Counted from the stretch's first letter, positions 9,157-17,189 are shown. The stretch: 45,170 bases of DNA from Polaromonas sp. (GCF_016185115.1 NZ_JACPOF010000023.1:1-45170), one strand, 5' to 3'. Notes: generated from the letters alone by a model not told the origin. Program-made: numbers and translations.

Positions 9157-9489
9157 ATGGAAGTCTCACACACCATCACCAACCTCATCATCTTTGTGCT
9201 GGCCATCTACGTGGGTTATCACGTGGTCTGGACTGTTACGCCCGCACTGCACACGCCGCTGATGGCCGTGACCAATGCGATCTCGGCCATCGTCATCGTC
9301 GGCGCCATGCTGGCTGCTGCGCTGACTGAAACCCCACTCGGCAAAACCATGGGCTGGCTGGCGGTTGCGCTGGCGGCCGTCAATGTGTTTGGCGGCTTTC
9401 TTGTGACGCGGCGAATGCTGGAGATGTTCAGGAAGAAAGAGAAGAAAGTGCCTGCTGCTGATGCAGCCGGATCGGGAGTGGCCAAATGA
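9157..9489 (+). CDS. pntAB: NAD(P) transhydrogenase subunit alpha, part 2 (membrane segment)
   Basis: The 110-residue product has about three membrane helices (residues 6-26, 35-60 and 65-88) and a short charged tail (FRKKEKKVPAADAAG). It matches the C-terminal membrane part of PntA, with HTPLMAVTNAISAIVIVGA as the conserved second helix. Together with PntB it forms the proton channel. It lies 41 bp after pntAA and its last four bases overlap the pntB start (ATGA), a sign of translational coupling. Confidence 0.95.
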   Translation: MEVSHTITNLIIFVLAIYVGYHVVWTVTPALHTPLMAVTNAISAIVIVGAMLAAALTETPLGKTMGWLAVALAAVNVFGGFLVTRRMLEMFRKKEKKVPAADAAGSGVAK

Positions 9490-10910
9490 GCATGAACCTC
9501 GTCACGCTGCTTTACCTGGTCGCGTCAGTCTGTTTCATCCAGGCGCTCAAGGGCCTGTCGCACCCGACCACCTCCATTCGCGGCAACCTGTTCGGCATGG
9601 CCGGCATGACGATTGCCGTCGTCACCACAGGCGCACTCATCGTCCAGCTGTCTGGTGGCAAGAGCCTGGGCATGGCCTATGTGCTGAGCGCGCTGGTCGT
9701 GGGCGGCACAGCCGGCACACTCATGGCCAAACGCGTAGAGATGACCAAGATGCCGGAGCTGGTCGCCTTCATGCACAGCATGATTGGTCTGGCTGCAGTG
9801 TTCATCGCCGTGGCTGCGGTGGCCGAGCCTTACGCCTTCGGCATTGTCGAAAAAGGCCTGCCGATTCCCGCAGGCAACCGGCTTGAACTCTTTCTGGGTG
9901 CCGCCATTGGCGCCATCACCTTCAGCGGTTCGGTGATTGCCTTCGGCAAGCTCAGTGGCAAATACAAGTTCCGCCTGTTCCAGGGCGCGCCTGTCACGTT
10001 CTCGGGCCAGCACATGCTGAACCTGGTGCTGGGCCTGATCACGCTGGGTCTGGGCCTGGTGTTCATGGCTACCGGCAACTGGACGGCCTTCTTTGCCATG
10101 CTGGCACTGAGCTTTGTGATGGGCGTGCTCATCATCATCCCGATCGGCGGTGCCGACATGCCGGTGGTGGTGTCCATGCTCAACAGCTATTCGGGCTGGG
10201 CAGCTGCAGGCATTGGCTTCTCATTGAACAACGCCATGCTGATCATTGCCGGTTCGCTGGTGGGGTCGTCGGGCGCCATCCTCTCGTACATCATGTGCAA
10301 GGCGATGAACCGCTCCTTCTTCAACGTGATCCTGGGTGGTTTTGGTGGCGAGGCCGGCACGGCAGCCGCAGGCGCCAAAGAGCAGCGCCCGGTCAAGTCG
10401 GGTTCTGCCGACGACGCGGCGTTTATCCTGGGCAATGCCGAAACAGTCATCATCGTGCCGGGCTACGGCCTTGCAGTGGCACGCGCACAGCATTCGGTGA
10501 AAGAGCTGGCGCAAAAGCTGATCGACAAGGGCATCACGGTCAAGTATGCGATTCACCCTGTTGCGGGCCGCATGCCCGGCCATATGAACGTGTTGCTGGC
10601 CGAGGCTGAAGTGCCTTACGACCAGGTGCATGAGATGGAAGACATCAACGCCGAGTTCGGCCAGGCCGATGTGGCCATCATCCTGGGCGCCAATGACGTG
10701 GTGAACCCGGCGGCCCACGTCAAGGGCAGCGCGATTTACGGCATGCCAATCCTGGAGGCCTACAAGGCCAAGACGGTCATCGTCAACAAACGTTCGATGG
10801 CGGCGGGCTATGCAGGGCTGGACAACGAGCTCTTCTACATGGACAAGACCATGATGGTCTTTGGTGACGCGAAGAAGGTCATTGAGGACATGGGCAAGGC
10901 GATAGAGTAG
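9486..10910 (+). CDS. pntB: NAD(P) transhydrogenase subunit beta
   Basis: The 474-residue product has eight or nine membrane helices in the first 270 residues and then the soluble NADP(H)-binding domain III. Domain III shows the VPGYGLAVARAQHSV loop, YAIHPVAGRMPGHMNVLLAE, ILGANDVVNPAA and VNKRSMAAGYAGLDNELFY, all standard NADP-binding elements. It works with PntAA and PntAB as one enzyme that supplies NADPH and balances the pyridine nucleotide pools. It overlaps pntAB by four bases. A repeat-rich gap follows. Confidence 0.97.
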   Translation: MSMNLVTLLYLVASVCFIQALKGLSHPTTSIRGNLFGMAGMTIAVVTTGALIVQLSGGKSLGMAYVLSALVVGGTAGTLMAKRVEMTKMPELVAFMHSMIGLAAVFIAVAAVAEPYAFGIVEKGLPIPAGNRLELFLGAAIGAITFSGSVIAFGKLSGKYKFRLFQGAPVTFSGQHMLNLVLGLITLGLGLVFMATGNWTAFFAMLALSFVMGVLIIIPIGGADMPVVVSMLNSYSGWAAAGIGFSLNNAMLIIAGSLVGSSGAILSYIMCKAMNRSFFNVILGGFGGEAGTAAAGAKEQRPVKSGSADDAAFILGNAETVIIVPGYGLAVARAQHSVKELAQKLIDKGITVKYAIHPVAGRMPGHMNVLLAEAEVPYDQVHEMEDINAEFGQADVAIILGANDVVNPAAHVKGSAIYGMPILEAYKAKTVIVNKRSMAAGYAGLDNELFYMDKTMMVFGDAKKVIEDMGKAIE

Positions 10911-11272
10911 TTCCCCCCTGTCGGCGCTCACTCCGTGTAGCGCCATCTCCCCTGCAGGGGACGGCGCCTGCGGCCCTAGGTCCTGTTCACAGTATTTTCA
11001 GGAGATGCGTTGTGAGTCAAAAGGGCTGTGCGCAAGGCGCAAACCGCAGGTGGGGTAGACCCCATCAAGGCTTTGCAACGCCGCGCACGGCCCTTTTGAT
11101 CACAACCCGCAGGGAACGGGGTGAAAACAGCGCCACTCTGCGTTGCACTCCTAGGTCAGGCAGGCGCCTGACCGTCGTCGTGCGCCTTGATTGACACTGT
11201 TTTCACCGCGTTCGCACTCCTGAAAATACTGTGAACAGGCCCTGAGCCGGTTCCGCGGCACCTGCTTGCCAA
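10911..11272. repeat. Family-1 REP-like repeat, copy R3, split by the 265-bp element
   Basis: The left part (10911 to about 10977: CTCACTCCGTGTAGCGC, CCCCTGCAGGGG, GCGCCTGCGGCCC) and the right part (about 11244-11272: GAGCCGGTTCCGCGGC, CCTGCTTGCC) together give one normal family-1 unit. They are separated by element A (10978-11243). This is the clearest evidence that element A was inserted into an existing repeat. Confidence 0.72.
10978..11243. mobile_element. 265-bp multi-hairpin element with terminal inverted repeats, copy A
   Basis: Terminal inverted repeats of 27 bp (10978-11004 and 11217-11243) match except at one position. Inside lie, in order: a 17-bp stem (11017-11033 with 11083-11099), an inner stem (11036-11043 with 11072-11082), a TGGGG-TAGA-CCCCA hairpin (11051-11064), a second 17-bp stem (11114-11130 with 11197-11213) and a perfect GGTCAGGC/GCCTGACC hairpin (11154-11173). 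No transposase is encoded. A related copy lies at 15274-15537. The symmetry and nested position suggest a non-autonomous mobile element or structured RNA; I do not recognise it as a named family. Confidence 0.7.
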
Positions 11273-11326
11273 GAATCTCTTCGCGCGCGGTTGCTGAAAT
11301 TAGAGGATTCACCCTTCAAGCAGTCC

Positions 11327-11366
11327 GGGTTTCCTAGGGAAAACGCAATAGCCCCGCAGAGGGCTA
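11327..11366. promoter_or_regulatory. Possible control region of the acyl-CoA ligase gene
   Basis: The stretch holds a near-palindrome GTTTCCTAGGGAAAAC (about 11330-11345) and directly after it a perfect 6-bp hairpin TAGCCC-CGCAGA-GGGCTA (11349-11366). Its place 47-85 bp before the ligase start suggests an operator or leader structure. Function is a guess from symmetry and position. Confidence 0.3.
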
Positions 11367-11412
11367 GCCGTCAAAATCAGCGGCAGTCAATACAGGAATG
11401 GAGACACCCAGC

Positions 11413-13101
11413 ATGAACGCAGCAACCCAGGACCGCCCCTGGCTCAAGGCCTACCCACCGGGAGTTCCCTCAGACATAGACGCATCGCAGTATTCGTCAC
11501 TTGTAGGGCTGATGGAGGAAAGCTTCAAGAAGAACGGTGCCAGGGTCGCCTATAGCTTCATGGGCAAGGATGTGACCTTCGGCCAGACCGACAGCCTGTC
11601 CATCGCGTTCGGTGCTTACCTGCAAAGCCTCGGGCTGGCCAAGGGCGACCGCGTCGCCATCATGATGCCCAACGTGCCGCAGTACCCCATCACGGTGGCT
11701 GCCATCCTGCGTGCCGGTTACGTGGTCGTCAACGTCAACCCGCTCTACACGCCGCGCGAACTCGAGCATCAATTGAAGGACTCCGGCGCGAGGGCCATTG
11801 TCATCATCGAGAACTTCGCCAATACGCTGGAGCAGTGCATTGCCACGACGCCGGTCAAGCATGTGGTGCTCTGCGCCATGGGCGACCAGCTCGGCGTGCT
11901 CAAGGGGGCGCTGGTCAACTATGTGGTGCGCAACGTCAAGAAGATGGTGCCGGCTTTCAACCTGCCGGGTGCTGTGCGCTTCAATGATGCCGTCGCGCGC
12001 GGTACGCGCATGACGCTCAAGCGCCCCGACATCAAGCCCGACGATGTGGCTGTGCTGCAGTACACAGGCGGCACCACCGGTGTTTCCAAAGGCGCCGTGC
12101 TGCTGCATCGCAACGTGATTGCCAACGTGCTGCAGTCAGAAGCCTGGAACGGTCCCGCCATGGCCACCATGGAAGCCGGCGTGCAGCCGGTCTACGTCTG
12201 CGCGCTGCCGCTGTATCACATCTTCGCTTTCACGGTGAACATGATGCTGGGCATGCGTACCGGCGGCAAGAACATCCTGATCCCGAATCCGCGCGATTTG
12301 CCGGCCGTGCTGAAGGAACTCTCCAAGCACACCATCCACAGCTTTCCGGCGGTCAACACGCTGTTCAACGGCCTGGCCAACCACCCGGACTTCAACACGG
12401 TTGACTGGTCGCACCTCAAGGTGTCGCTGGGCGGCGGCATGGCCGTGACCGGTGCCGTGGCCAAGCTCTGGCTTGAAAAAACCGGCTGTCCGATCTGCGA
12501 AGGTTATGGCTTGTCCGAGACCTCGCCATCGGCCAGTTGCAACCCGACCAACAGCAAGGCCTTCACCGGCACGATTGGTGTGCCGATTCCGGGCACGTAC
12601 TTCAAGCTGCTCGACGACGACGGCAACGAGGTAGCGCCCGGCCAGCCCGGCGAAATCGCCATCAAGGGCCCACAGGTCATGGCCGGTTACTGGCAGCGCC
12701 CGGACGAAACCGCCAAGGTCATGACGCCTGACGGCTACTTCAAGTCTGGCGATATCGGCGTGCTCGAAGACAACGGCTTTTTCAGGATCGTCGACCGCAA
12801 GAAAGACATGATTTTGGTCAGCGGCTTCAACGTCTACCCGAACGAGATCGAGGACGTGGTCGGCCGCATGGAAGGCGTGATGGAATGCGCATGTGTCGGC
12901 GTGGCGGATGAGAAATCCGGCGAAGCCGTCAAGCTGGTCATCGTCAAGAAGAACCCCGACCTGACCGAAGCCCAGGTGCGCGAATATTGCAAGACCAACC
13001 TCACCGGCTACAAGCAGCCCAAGGTGGTCGAGTTTCGCACCGACCTGCCCAAGACGCCAGTCGGCAAGATCTTGCGCCGCGAGTTGCGCGACAAAAAATA
13101 G
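11413..13101 (+). CDS. fadD: Long-chain fatty acid--CoA ligase (AMP-dependent synthetase)
   Basis: The enzyme activates fatty acids to acyl-CoA through an acyl-adenylate. The 562-residue product carries the P-loop-like AMP motif YTGGTTGVSKGAVL (about residue 218), the EGYGLSETSP motif, the GEIAIKGPQVMAGYW turn, and the C-terminal catalytic lysine in TPVGKILRREL. The overall match is to bacterial FadD. The ATG at 11413 (MNAATQ) is preferred because GGAGA lies 8 bp upstream; the ATG at 11398 has its purine run too close. A strong terminator follows. In this family chain-length preference cannot be read from sequence, so related medium-chain ligases remain possible. Confidence 0.9.
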   Translation: MNAATQDRPWLKAYPPGVPSDIDASQYSSLVGLMEESFKKNGARVAYSFMGKDVTFGQTDSLSIAFGAYLQSLGLAKGDRVAIMMPNVPQYPITVAAILRAGYVVVNVNPLYTPRELEHQLKDSGARAIVIIENFANTLEQCIATTPVKHVVLCAMGDQLGVLKGALVNYVVRNVKKMVPAFNLPGAVRFNDAVARGTRMTLKRPDIKPDDVAVLQYTGGTTGVSKGAVLLHRNVIANVLQSEAWNGPAMATMEAGVQPVYVCALPLYHIFAFTVNMMLGMRTGGKNILIPNPRDLPAVLKELSKHTIHSFPAVNTLFNGLANHPDFNTVDWSHLKVSLGGGMAVTGAVAKLWLEKTGCPICEGYGLSETSPSASCNPTNSKAFTGTIGVPIPGTYFKLLDDDGNEVAPGQPGEIAIKGPQVMAGYWQRPDETAKVMTPDGYFKSGDIGVLEDNGFFRIVDRKKDMILVSGFNVYPNEIEDVVGRMEGVMECACVGVADEKSGEAVKLVIVKKNPDLTEAQVREYCKTNLTGYKQPKVVEFRTDLPKTPVGKILRRELRDKK

Positions 13102-13118
13102 GCGCATCAAAGGTTTTT

Positions 13119-13168
13119 GGAACCCGCAAGGGTTCCCTCACAAAGGCGGCGCAAGCTGCCTTTTTTTT
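13119..13168 (+). terminator. Double-hairpin intrinsic terminator after fadD
   Basis: A first perfect hairpin GGAACCC-GCAA-GGGTTCC (13119-13136) is followed by AAAGGCGGC-GCAA-GCTGCCTTT (13142-13163) running into eight T (13161-13168). Both loops are GCAA tetraloops. The second hairpin is a textbook intrinsic terminator. Confidence 0.88.
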
Positions 13169-13217
13169 CGCCGGCGAGGTACGCCTTTCACTGGCCGGGA
13201 ACAGGCAAAATCCATTC

Positions 13218-13988
13218 ATGACTTCCACACCCTCCATCACCGCCATCCTCAGCGCCCTGCATGAAGAGCAGCAAGGCCTGATTGACCTGCTGCACAAGCC
13301 GCAAAAAACAGTTCATGCCGGACGCGACTTCTGGCAGGGCGAATTGCACGGCCAGCCGGTGGTGCTGGTGCTGTCGCGCATAGGCAAGGTGGCCGCTGCA
13401 ACCACCGCGACGGCGCTGATCGAGCGCTTCGGGGTCAGCCGCATTGTTTTTACCGGCGTCGCCGGCGGCCTGGGCCATGGCGTGAAGGTCGGCGATGTGG
13501 TGGTGGCCGAGGATTTTGTGCAGCACGACATGGATTCGTCGCCGCTGTTTCCGCGCTACGAGATTCCGCTGTATGGCCAGACGCGCTTCAAGGCCGACGC
13601 TGCCCTGACCGGGCTGCTGCTGCAGGCCGCCAACTCGGCCTTCAAACACATCAACGACGGCGAGACGCCCTGGGCCTTTCCGGATGCGAAGGTGCACCAC
13701 GGCCTGATGGCCAGCGGTGACCGTTTTGTCTCCGGTGCGCAGGAGGCACACCAGTTGCAGCAGGCGTTGCAGTCTGCGGGCCACCCGGTGCTGGCGGTGG
13801 AGATGGAAGGCGCAGCCATCGCGCAGGTGGCGCTTGACTACGGCCTGCCGTTTGCGGCGGTGCGCACGATCTCCGACCGGGCTGACGACCAGGCGCATGT
13901 GGACTTCCCGGCCTTTGTGCGTGACGTGGCCAGCTATTACGCACGTGCGGTGGTCGAGAAGTTCCTGGAGTTGCTACCAAAAAAGTAG
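13218..13988 (+). CDS. mtnN: 5'-methylthioadenosine/S-adenosylhomocysteine nucleosidase
   Basis: The enzyme cleaves the glycosidic bond of methylthioadenosine and S-adenosylhomocysteine, feeding methionine and adenine salvage. The 256-residue product has the family start ITAILSALHEEQQGLIDLL with the catalytic glutamate, the phosphorylase-like VFTGVAGGLGHGVKVGDVVV loop, AVEMEGAAIAQVA for ribose binding, and the catalytic aspartate in RTISDRAD. It is a little longer than the usual 230 residues because of a loop near residue 145. The ATG at 13218 matches the family; the open frame extends upstream through the terminator and is not coding there. The last codons and the TAG stop lie in a dispersed repeat. 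Confidence 0.93.
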   Translation: MTSTPSITAILSALHEEQQGLIDLLHKPQKTVHAGRDFWQGELHGQPVVLVLSRIGKVAAATTATALIERFGVSRIVFTGVAGGLGHGVKVGDVVVAEDFVQHDMDSSPLFPRYEIPLYGQTRFKADAALTGLLLQAANSAFKHINDGETPWAFPDAKVHHGLMASGDRFVSGAQEAHQLQQALQSAGHPVLAVEMEGAAIAQVALDYGLPFAAVRTISDRADDQAHVDFPAFVRDVASYYARAVVEKFLELLPKK

Positions 13989-14050
13989 CTGCTCACGTGC
14001 GTATTCATTGGGCTGTAGCCATTTTCAATACCTAAAAATGGCATTTTCAG
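13975..14050 (+). repeat. Family-3 terminator-like repeat (GTAGCTGCTCACGT), copy 1
   Basis: The shared part runs from TTGCTA through GTAGCTGCTCACGTGCGTAT to a hairpin GCCATTTT / AAAATGGC (14018-14042) followed by ATTTTC. Copies 2 and 3 are at about 17041 and 31431. The mtnN stop TAG (13986-13988) is the TAG of GTAGCTG. The hairpin can serve as intrinsic terminator for mtnN. Confidence 0.75.
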
Positions 14051-14103
14051 GCCGTTTTCGAGCCGTCTCCTGGCTTTGCGCACCCGGTTAAACCACTCAA
14101 AAT

Positions 14104-14133
14104 AGCTAATACAGCTATATTAGCTGTTTTGTT
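14104..14133. terminator. Hairpin between the convergent mtnN and corA genes
   Basis: Perfect 8-bp arms AGCTAATA / TATTAGCT with loop CAGCTA (14104-14125) are followed by GTTTTGTT on the plus strand and ATTTTGAG on the minus strand. It lies 10 bp past the corA stop and could end transcription from either side, most likely corA. Confidence 0.55.
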
Positions 14134-14134
14134 G

Positions 14135-15121
14135 TCATTTCAGCCAGCCGCGCCTGCGGAAGTAGTACATGGGCACCACCGCGCTGGCCACCATCAGCGC
14201 CAGTGCGTAGGGGTAGCCCAGTGACCAGTCCAGTTCAGGCATCCACTTGAAGTTCATGCCGTAGACGCTGGCAATCAGTGTGGGCGGCAGTAGCGCCACG
14301 CTGGCCACCGAGAAGATCTTGATGATCTTGTTCTGGTTGATGTTGATGAAACCGACCGTCGCGTCCATCAAAAAGTTGATCTTGTCGAAGAGAAAAGCCG
14401 TGTGCGAATCCAGCGAGTCGATGTCGCGCAGGATCTGGCGCGCTTCTTCAAACTGCTCTGAATTGAGCATCTTGCTGCGCATCATGAAGCTGACCGCGCG
14501 GCGCGTGTCCATCACGTTGCGGCGTATGCGGCCGTTCAAGTCCTCGTGGCGGGCAATGGCGCCCAGCACTTCGCCGGCCAGGGCGTCGGTCACGTCGCCA
14601 GAGAGCACCTTGGTGCTGACTTTTTCGAGTTCGACGTAGATGTTCTCCAGCGTGTCGGCTGAATATTCGGCGTCCGCATCAAACAGCTTGAGCAGCACTT
14701 CCTTGGCGTCTTCAAGCAGCCCGGGCGCGCGGCGGGCGCGCATGCGCAGCAGGCGGAACACTGGTACGTCTTCATCGTGGATGGAAAACAGCACGCCCTT
14801 GCTTTTGAGGTCGTCGTTGACCAGGTTCAGGATGAAAGCGACACGCACAGTGCGGGGCTCGTCCTCATCGGCGATCAAAAAGTCAGAGCGGATGTGCAGT
14901 TCGCCGTTGTCTTCTTCGTAAAAACGCGCGGACTCCTCGATGTCCTCGTCCATCGCGTCTTCCGGGATGGACAGGCCGTAATACTGCTTGATCCAGCGCT
15001 TTTCCTCGAGGGTGGGGGACTCCAGGTCGACCCAGATAGGCTGGAACTTCGAGAGCTCTTCAAGCGACTCGATTTCTTCCTGAAAGAGCCGCCCGTTGGC
15101 GAGGGTGAAAATATTGAGCAT
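14135..15121 (-). CDS. corA: Magnesium and cobalt transport protein CorA
   Basis: CorA is a pentameric inner-membrane channel for Mg2+ and also Co2+ or Ni2+. The 328-residue product has the cytosolic alpha/beta funnel domain (residues 1-230, with many acidic residues), a long stalk helix, and two C-terminal membrane helices joined by the signature GMN at about residue 288 (VYGMNFKWMPELDWSLGYPY). The tail RRRGWLK is the usual basic end. The ATG at 15121 begins MLNIFTLANGRLFQ, a typical CorA start. A GC-rich hairpin and element B lie upstream. A second, more distant CorA-type gene is at 33558-34808. Confidence 0.95.
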   Translation of the reverse strand: MLNIFTLANGRLFQEEIESLEELSKFQPIWVDLESPTLEEKRWIKQYYGLSIPEDAMDEDIEESARFYEEDNGELHIRSDFLIADEDEPRTVRVAFILNLVNDDLKSKGVLFSIHDEDVPVFRLLRMRARRAPGLLEDAKEVLLKLFDADAEYSADTLENIYVELEKVSTKVLSGDVTDALAGEVLGAIARHEDLNGRIRRNVMDTRRAVSFMMRSKMLNSEQFEEARQILRDIDSLDSHTAFLFDKINFLMDATVGFININQNKIIKIFSVASVALLPPTLIASVYGMNFKWMPELDWSLGYPYALALMVASAVVPMYYFRRRGWLK

Positions 15122-15150
15122 GACCGACTGCCTTTGTTGTCAAGGTTATG

Positions 15151-15182
15151 CACCGGGCGCCGCATGACGGGCGCCGGGTGGC
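15151..15182. other. GC-rich hairpin upstream of corA
   Basis: CACCGGGCGCC and GGCGCCGGGTG form an 11-bp stem with one mismatch around a short loop, 30 bp before the corA start on the minus strand. It could be a leader structure. Between it and element B (15183-15273) I see no gene or signal. Confidence 0.4.
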
Positions 15183-15273
15183 AGGAGGGTGGGGGTGAAT
15201 GTGCATCGCTTTCAACCCCTCTCCATGACGGCGGCCTGGTGGCCTGCGTCGTCAGTCGGTGGTGCTGAAAGCC

Positions 15274-15537
15274 GGGCCTGCTCAGCCTGTTTTCGGGAGC
15301 TGCGTTGTGAGTCAAAAGGGCTGTGAGCAAGGCGCAAAACGCATCCGGGGTAGACCCCGGTAAGGCTTTGCAACGCCGCGCACGGCCCTTTTGATCACAA
15401 CCCGAAGGGAACGCGGTGAAAACAACGCCACTCTGCGTTGCGCTCCTGGGGCAGGCATCAGCCTGACCGTCGTCGCGCGCCTTGATTGGCGCTGTTTTCA
15501 CCGCGTTCGCAGTCCTGAAAACAGGTTGAGCAGGCCC
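15274..15537. mobile_element. 265-bp multi-hairpin element with terminal inverted repeats, copy B
   Basis: The ends (15274-15298 and 15513-15537) are inverted repeats of 25 bp with two mismatches. The internal layout equals copy A: a stem starting at TCAAAAGGGCTGTG and closing at CACGGCCCTTTTGA, a CCGGGG-TAGA-CCCCGG hairpin (15345-15360), a long stem GAACGCGGTGAAAACA / TGTTTTCACCGCGTTC and a GCAGGC-ATCA-GCCTG hairpin. Many differences from copy A fall on both partners of a stem. Orientation and length match copy A. From 15538 to 15634 nothing further is recognised before the patatin gene end. Confidence 0.7.
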
Positions 15538-15634
15538 ATGCAACTAGGGCTGCTTTCCAAGGATTTCTCCGTAGTGAATCTGCCGCGATTATGGCACCGC
15601 AGCCCTCATTTATCTACCGCAGGCCGACCCGGCT

Positions 15635-16843
15635 TCAGCTCGCCGGGTAGCCGAAAAACGCCAGCAGCTCGGCCTTGCGGGCATATGCATCGTGCTTGCC
15701 CAGCGCCATCAGTGCCTTGACGAAGCCCGGCTCAAACAGCAGGTAGCTGGCCAGTGCTGCGCCACCGGGGCTGCCGCGGCTGCCGAGCGCGCCCAGCCCT
15801 TCAAGCGCATGGTGGGTGGCAGCGGGCAATTCGCCCGCATGTGCCTGGGCCAGCGCGTCCAGCGACTGTGATGGCGCCATGGCGAGGATGTCTACCGCGC
15901 GGTAGGGCATCACGGCGGCGATCTCGCGCGGCAGTTCGCGCATGGTCTTGCTCACGCGCGTCGCCTGCTCGACATCAGCCTGAAGCGTGTCCTGAAAGAC
16001 GCTGGCCAGGGCGTGGCCTGCAATCGCACCCAGGGTGGGGCGCACGCCGGCGGCCGCGGCCTGGGTGCCGCCGAAACCGGCGCGCTCGGGCTGGCCCACG
16101 CCTATCACCAGGATCCTGCTGGCGCCCAGGTGCAGGGCAGGTGAGAGCGGCGAGCTCTGGCGCATGGAGCCGTCGCCAAAATACTCGCGCCTGCCATCGA
16201 CCCACAGCGGGGTGGACGGGAAGATAAAGGGCAATGCGCTCGACGCCATCAGGTGCTCTATGGTGACGGGCTGGAACTCTGCGCGCCGCCCGGGGCGGCT
16301 CCACATGCCATCCGGTTTGCCGGTGGCGGTCTGGCAAAACGTCCAGTGCACGCCGCTGGTGTAGCTTGATGCCGTGACGGCCAGTGCCTTGAGGGTTCTG
16401 TCGTTCAGTGCTGCGTCTATGCTGGGTAGCGAGATGACCTTGTGCAGCGTATCAACCAGCGGTGTGTTGTTCAGGAAGGCCTGCTGGGCGCGCACCTGCT
16501 GCGACAGGAACAGCGCGGCGGCAATGCGGCTGGAGCGTATCCAGGACGGCACTTTCAGGTGGTAGACCTGCGAAGACCGCAGGCCGGTCCAGAAATCCGC
16601 CAGGTGCCCAAAGGCGTTCAGGCCATCACTGGCGCGGCTGGCGAGAAAGGTGGCATTGAGGGCACCCGCTGAGGTACCGACCAGGATCTTGAAAGGAAAC
16701 GGCGGCGCACCATCGCTGCCCGCCAGCCCCAGCATGCTGGACAGGGCCTGCAGCACCCCCGCCTGGTAGGCGGTACGCGCTCCTCCCCCCATCAGTACCA
16801 GCGCGGGGCAATCTTCGCCGGGCTTAAGAAGCGCGGACGACAT
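15635..16843 (-). CDS. Patatin-like phospholipase family protein
   Basis: Patatin-like enzymes are Ser-Asp lipid acyl hydrolases. The 402-residue product has the oxyanion stretch LMGGGARTAYQAGVLQAL, the nucleophile in GTSAG (Ser58) and the catalytic aspartate in FGDGSMR. The length and domain order fit soluble bacterial patatin-like proteins; no signal peptide or membrane helix is visible, so it is likely cytosolic or peripheral. The ATG at 16843 (MSSALLKPGED) is chosen as nearest to the domain; an ATG at 16861 is equally possible, since neither has a strong ribosome site. It stands alone between repeat-rich gaps, so its lipid substrate is unknown. Confidence 0.88.
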   Translation of the reverse strand: MSSALLKPGEDCPALVLMGGGARTAYQAGVLQALSSMLGLAGSDGAPPFPFKILVGTSAGALNATFLASRASDGLNAFGHLADFWTGLRSSQVYHLKVPSWIRSSRIAAALFLSQQVRAQQAFLNNTPLVDTLHKVISLPSIDAALNDRTLKALAVTASSYTSGVHWTFCQTATGKPDGMWSRPGRRAEFQPVTIEHLMASSALPFIFPSTPLWVDGRREYFGDGSMRQSSPLSPALHLGASRILVIGVGQPERAGFGGTQAAAAGVRPTLGAIAGHALASVFQDTLQADVEQATRVSKTMRELPREIAAVMPYRAVDILAMAPSQSLDALAQAHAGELPAATHHALEGLGALGSRGSPGGAALASYLLFEPGFVKALMALGKHDAYARKAELLAFFGYPAS

Positions 16844-16861
16844 GATGGTTTCAGGCGGCAT

Positions 16862-17040
16862 GGGGGGTTGTCTGGATGTGTTCCGTAAGGTGCAGGCGGC
16901 TTGGGGCCCCGGTGTGAACCGTGAACCAGGCGCGCTGCCACCAGGCAAGGATAGCAGCGGCACGCAGGCTCCTGAGCCTGGTGCGTCAGGTGCGGATCGG
17001 TGATCTGGCTGGTGAACCTGACTTTGAACAAGCCAATTTG
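16862..17040. other. Upstream region of the patatin gene, no gene seen
   Basis: This part of the 393-bp gap between the patatin start and the GMC gene end has open frames in both strands but nothing protein-like that I recognise. It should contain the patatin promoter. The rest of the gap (17041-17254) is repeat and AT-rich hairpin sequence. Confidence 0.4.
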
Positions 17041-17120
17041 CTATCTATTTGGTAGCTGCTCACGTGCGTATTTATTGGTCTGGAGGCCGATTTGATGCCT
17101 GAAAACTGGCTTTTTTCGGG
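17036..17120 (+). repeat. Family-3 terminator-like repeat, copy 2
   Basis: It contains TTTGCTAT, GGTAGCTGCTCACGTGCGTA and TTTATTGG in the same order as copy 3 and then a hairpin GCCGATTT / AAACTGGC (17086-17110) followed by six T (17111-17116). No plus-strand gene lies immediately before it, so here the terminator has no obvious client. Confidence 0.72.
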
Positions 17121-17163
17121 TGTGTTTCCGGGCTAGGGCGGCGAACATGGGCCTGCAAGCCTG

Positions 17164-17189
17164 AAAAGTTAACTTCCATATTAACTTTT
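17164..17189. other. 26-bp AT-rich hairpin, orientation 1
   Basis: Nine-base arms AAAAGTTAA / TTAACTTTT enclose the loop CTTCCATA. The whole 26 bases equal the exact reverse complement of 31553-31578, although the flanking sequence (GCCTG before, GATTATTTT after) is in the same orientation at both sites. It lies past the 3' end of the GMC gene. Confidence 0.65.

Noticed and set aside
11012..11194. Short open frame inside element A
   Set aside because: Copy B does not preserve the same complete frame, and the sequence is constrained by stems; coding is unlikely.
10978..11243. Element A considered as an OMEGA/HEARO-type RNA
   Set aside because: No IscB/IsrB-like gene is in the window, and I cannot match the stems to that family; only a covariance search could decide.
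12987..13217. Upstream extension of the mtnN frame
   Set aside because: It overlaps the end of fadD and its terminator hairpins, and adds residues unlike the family.
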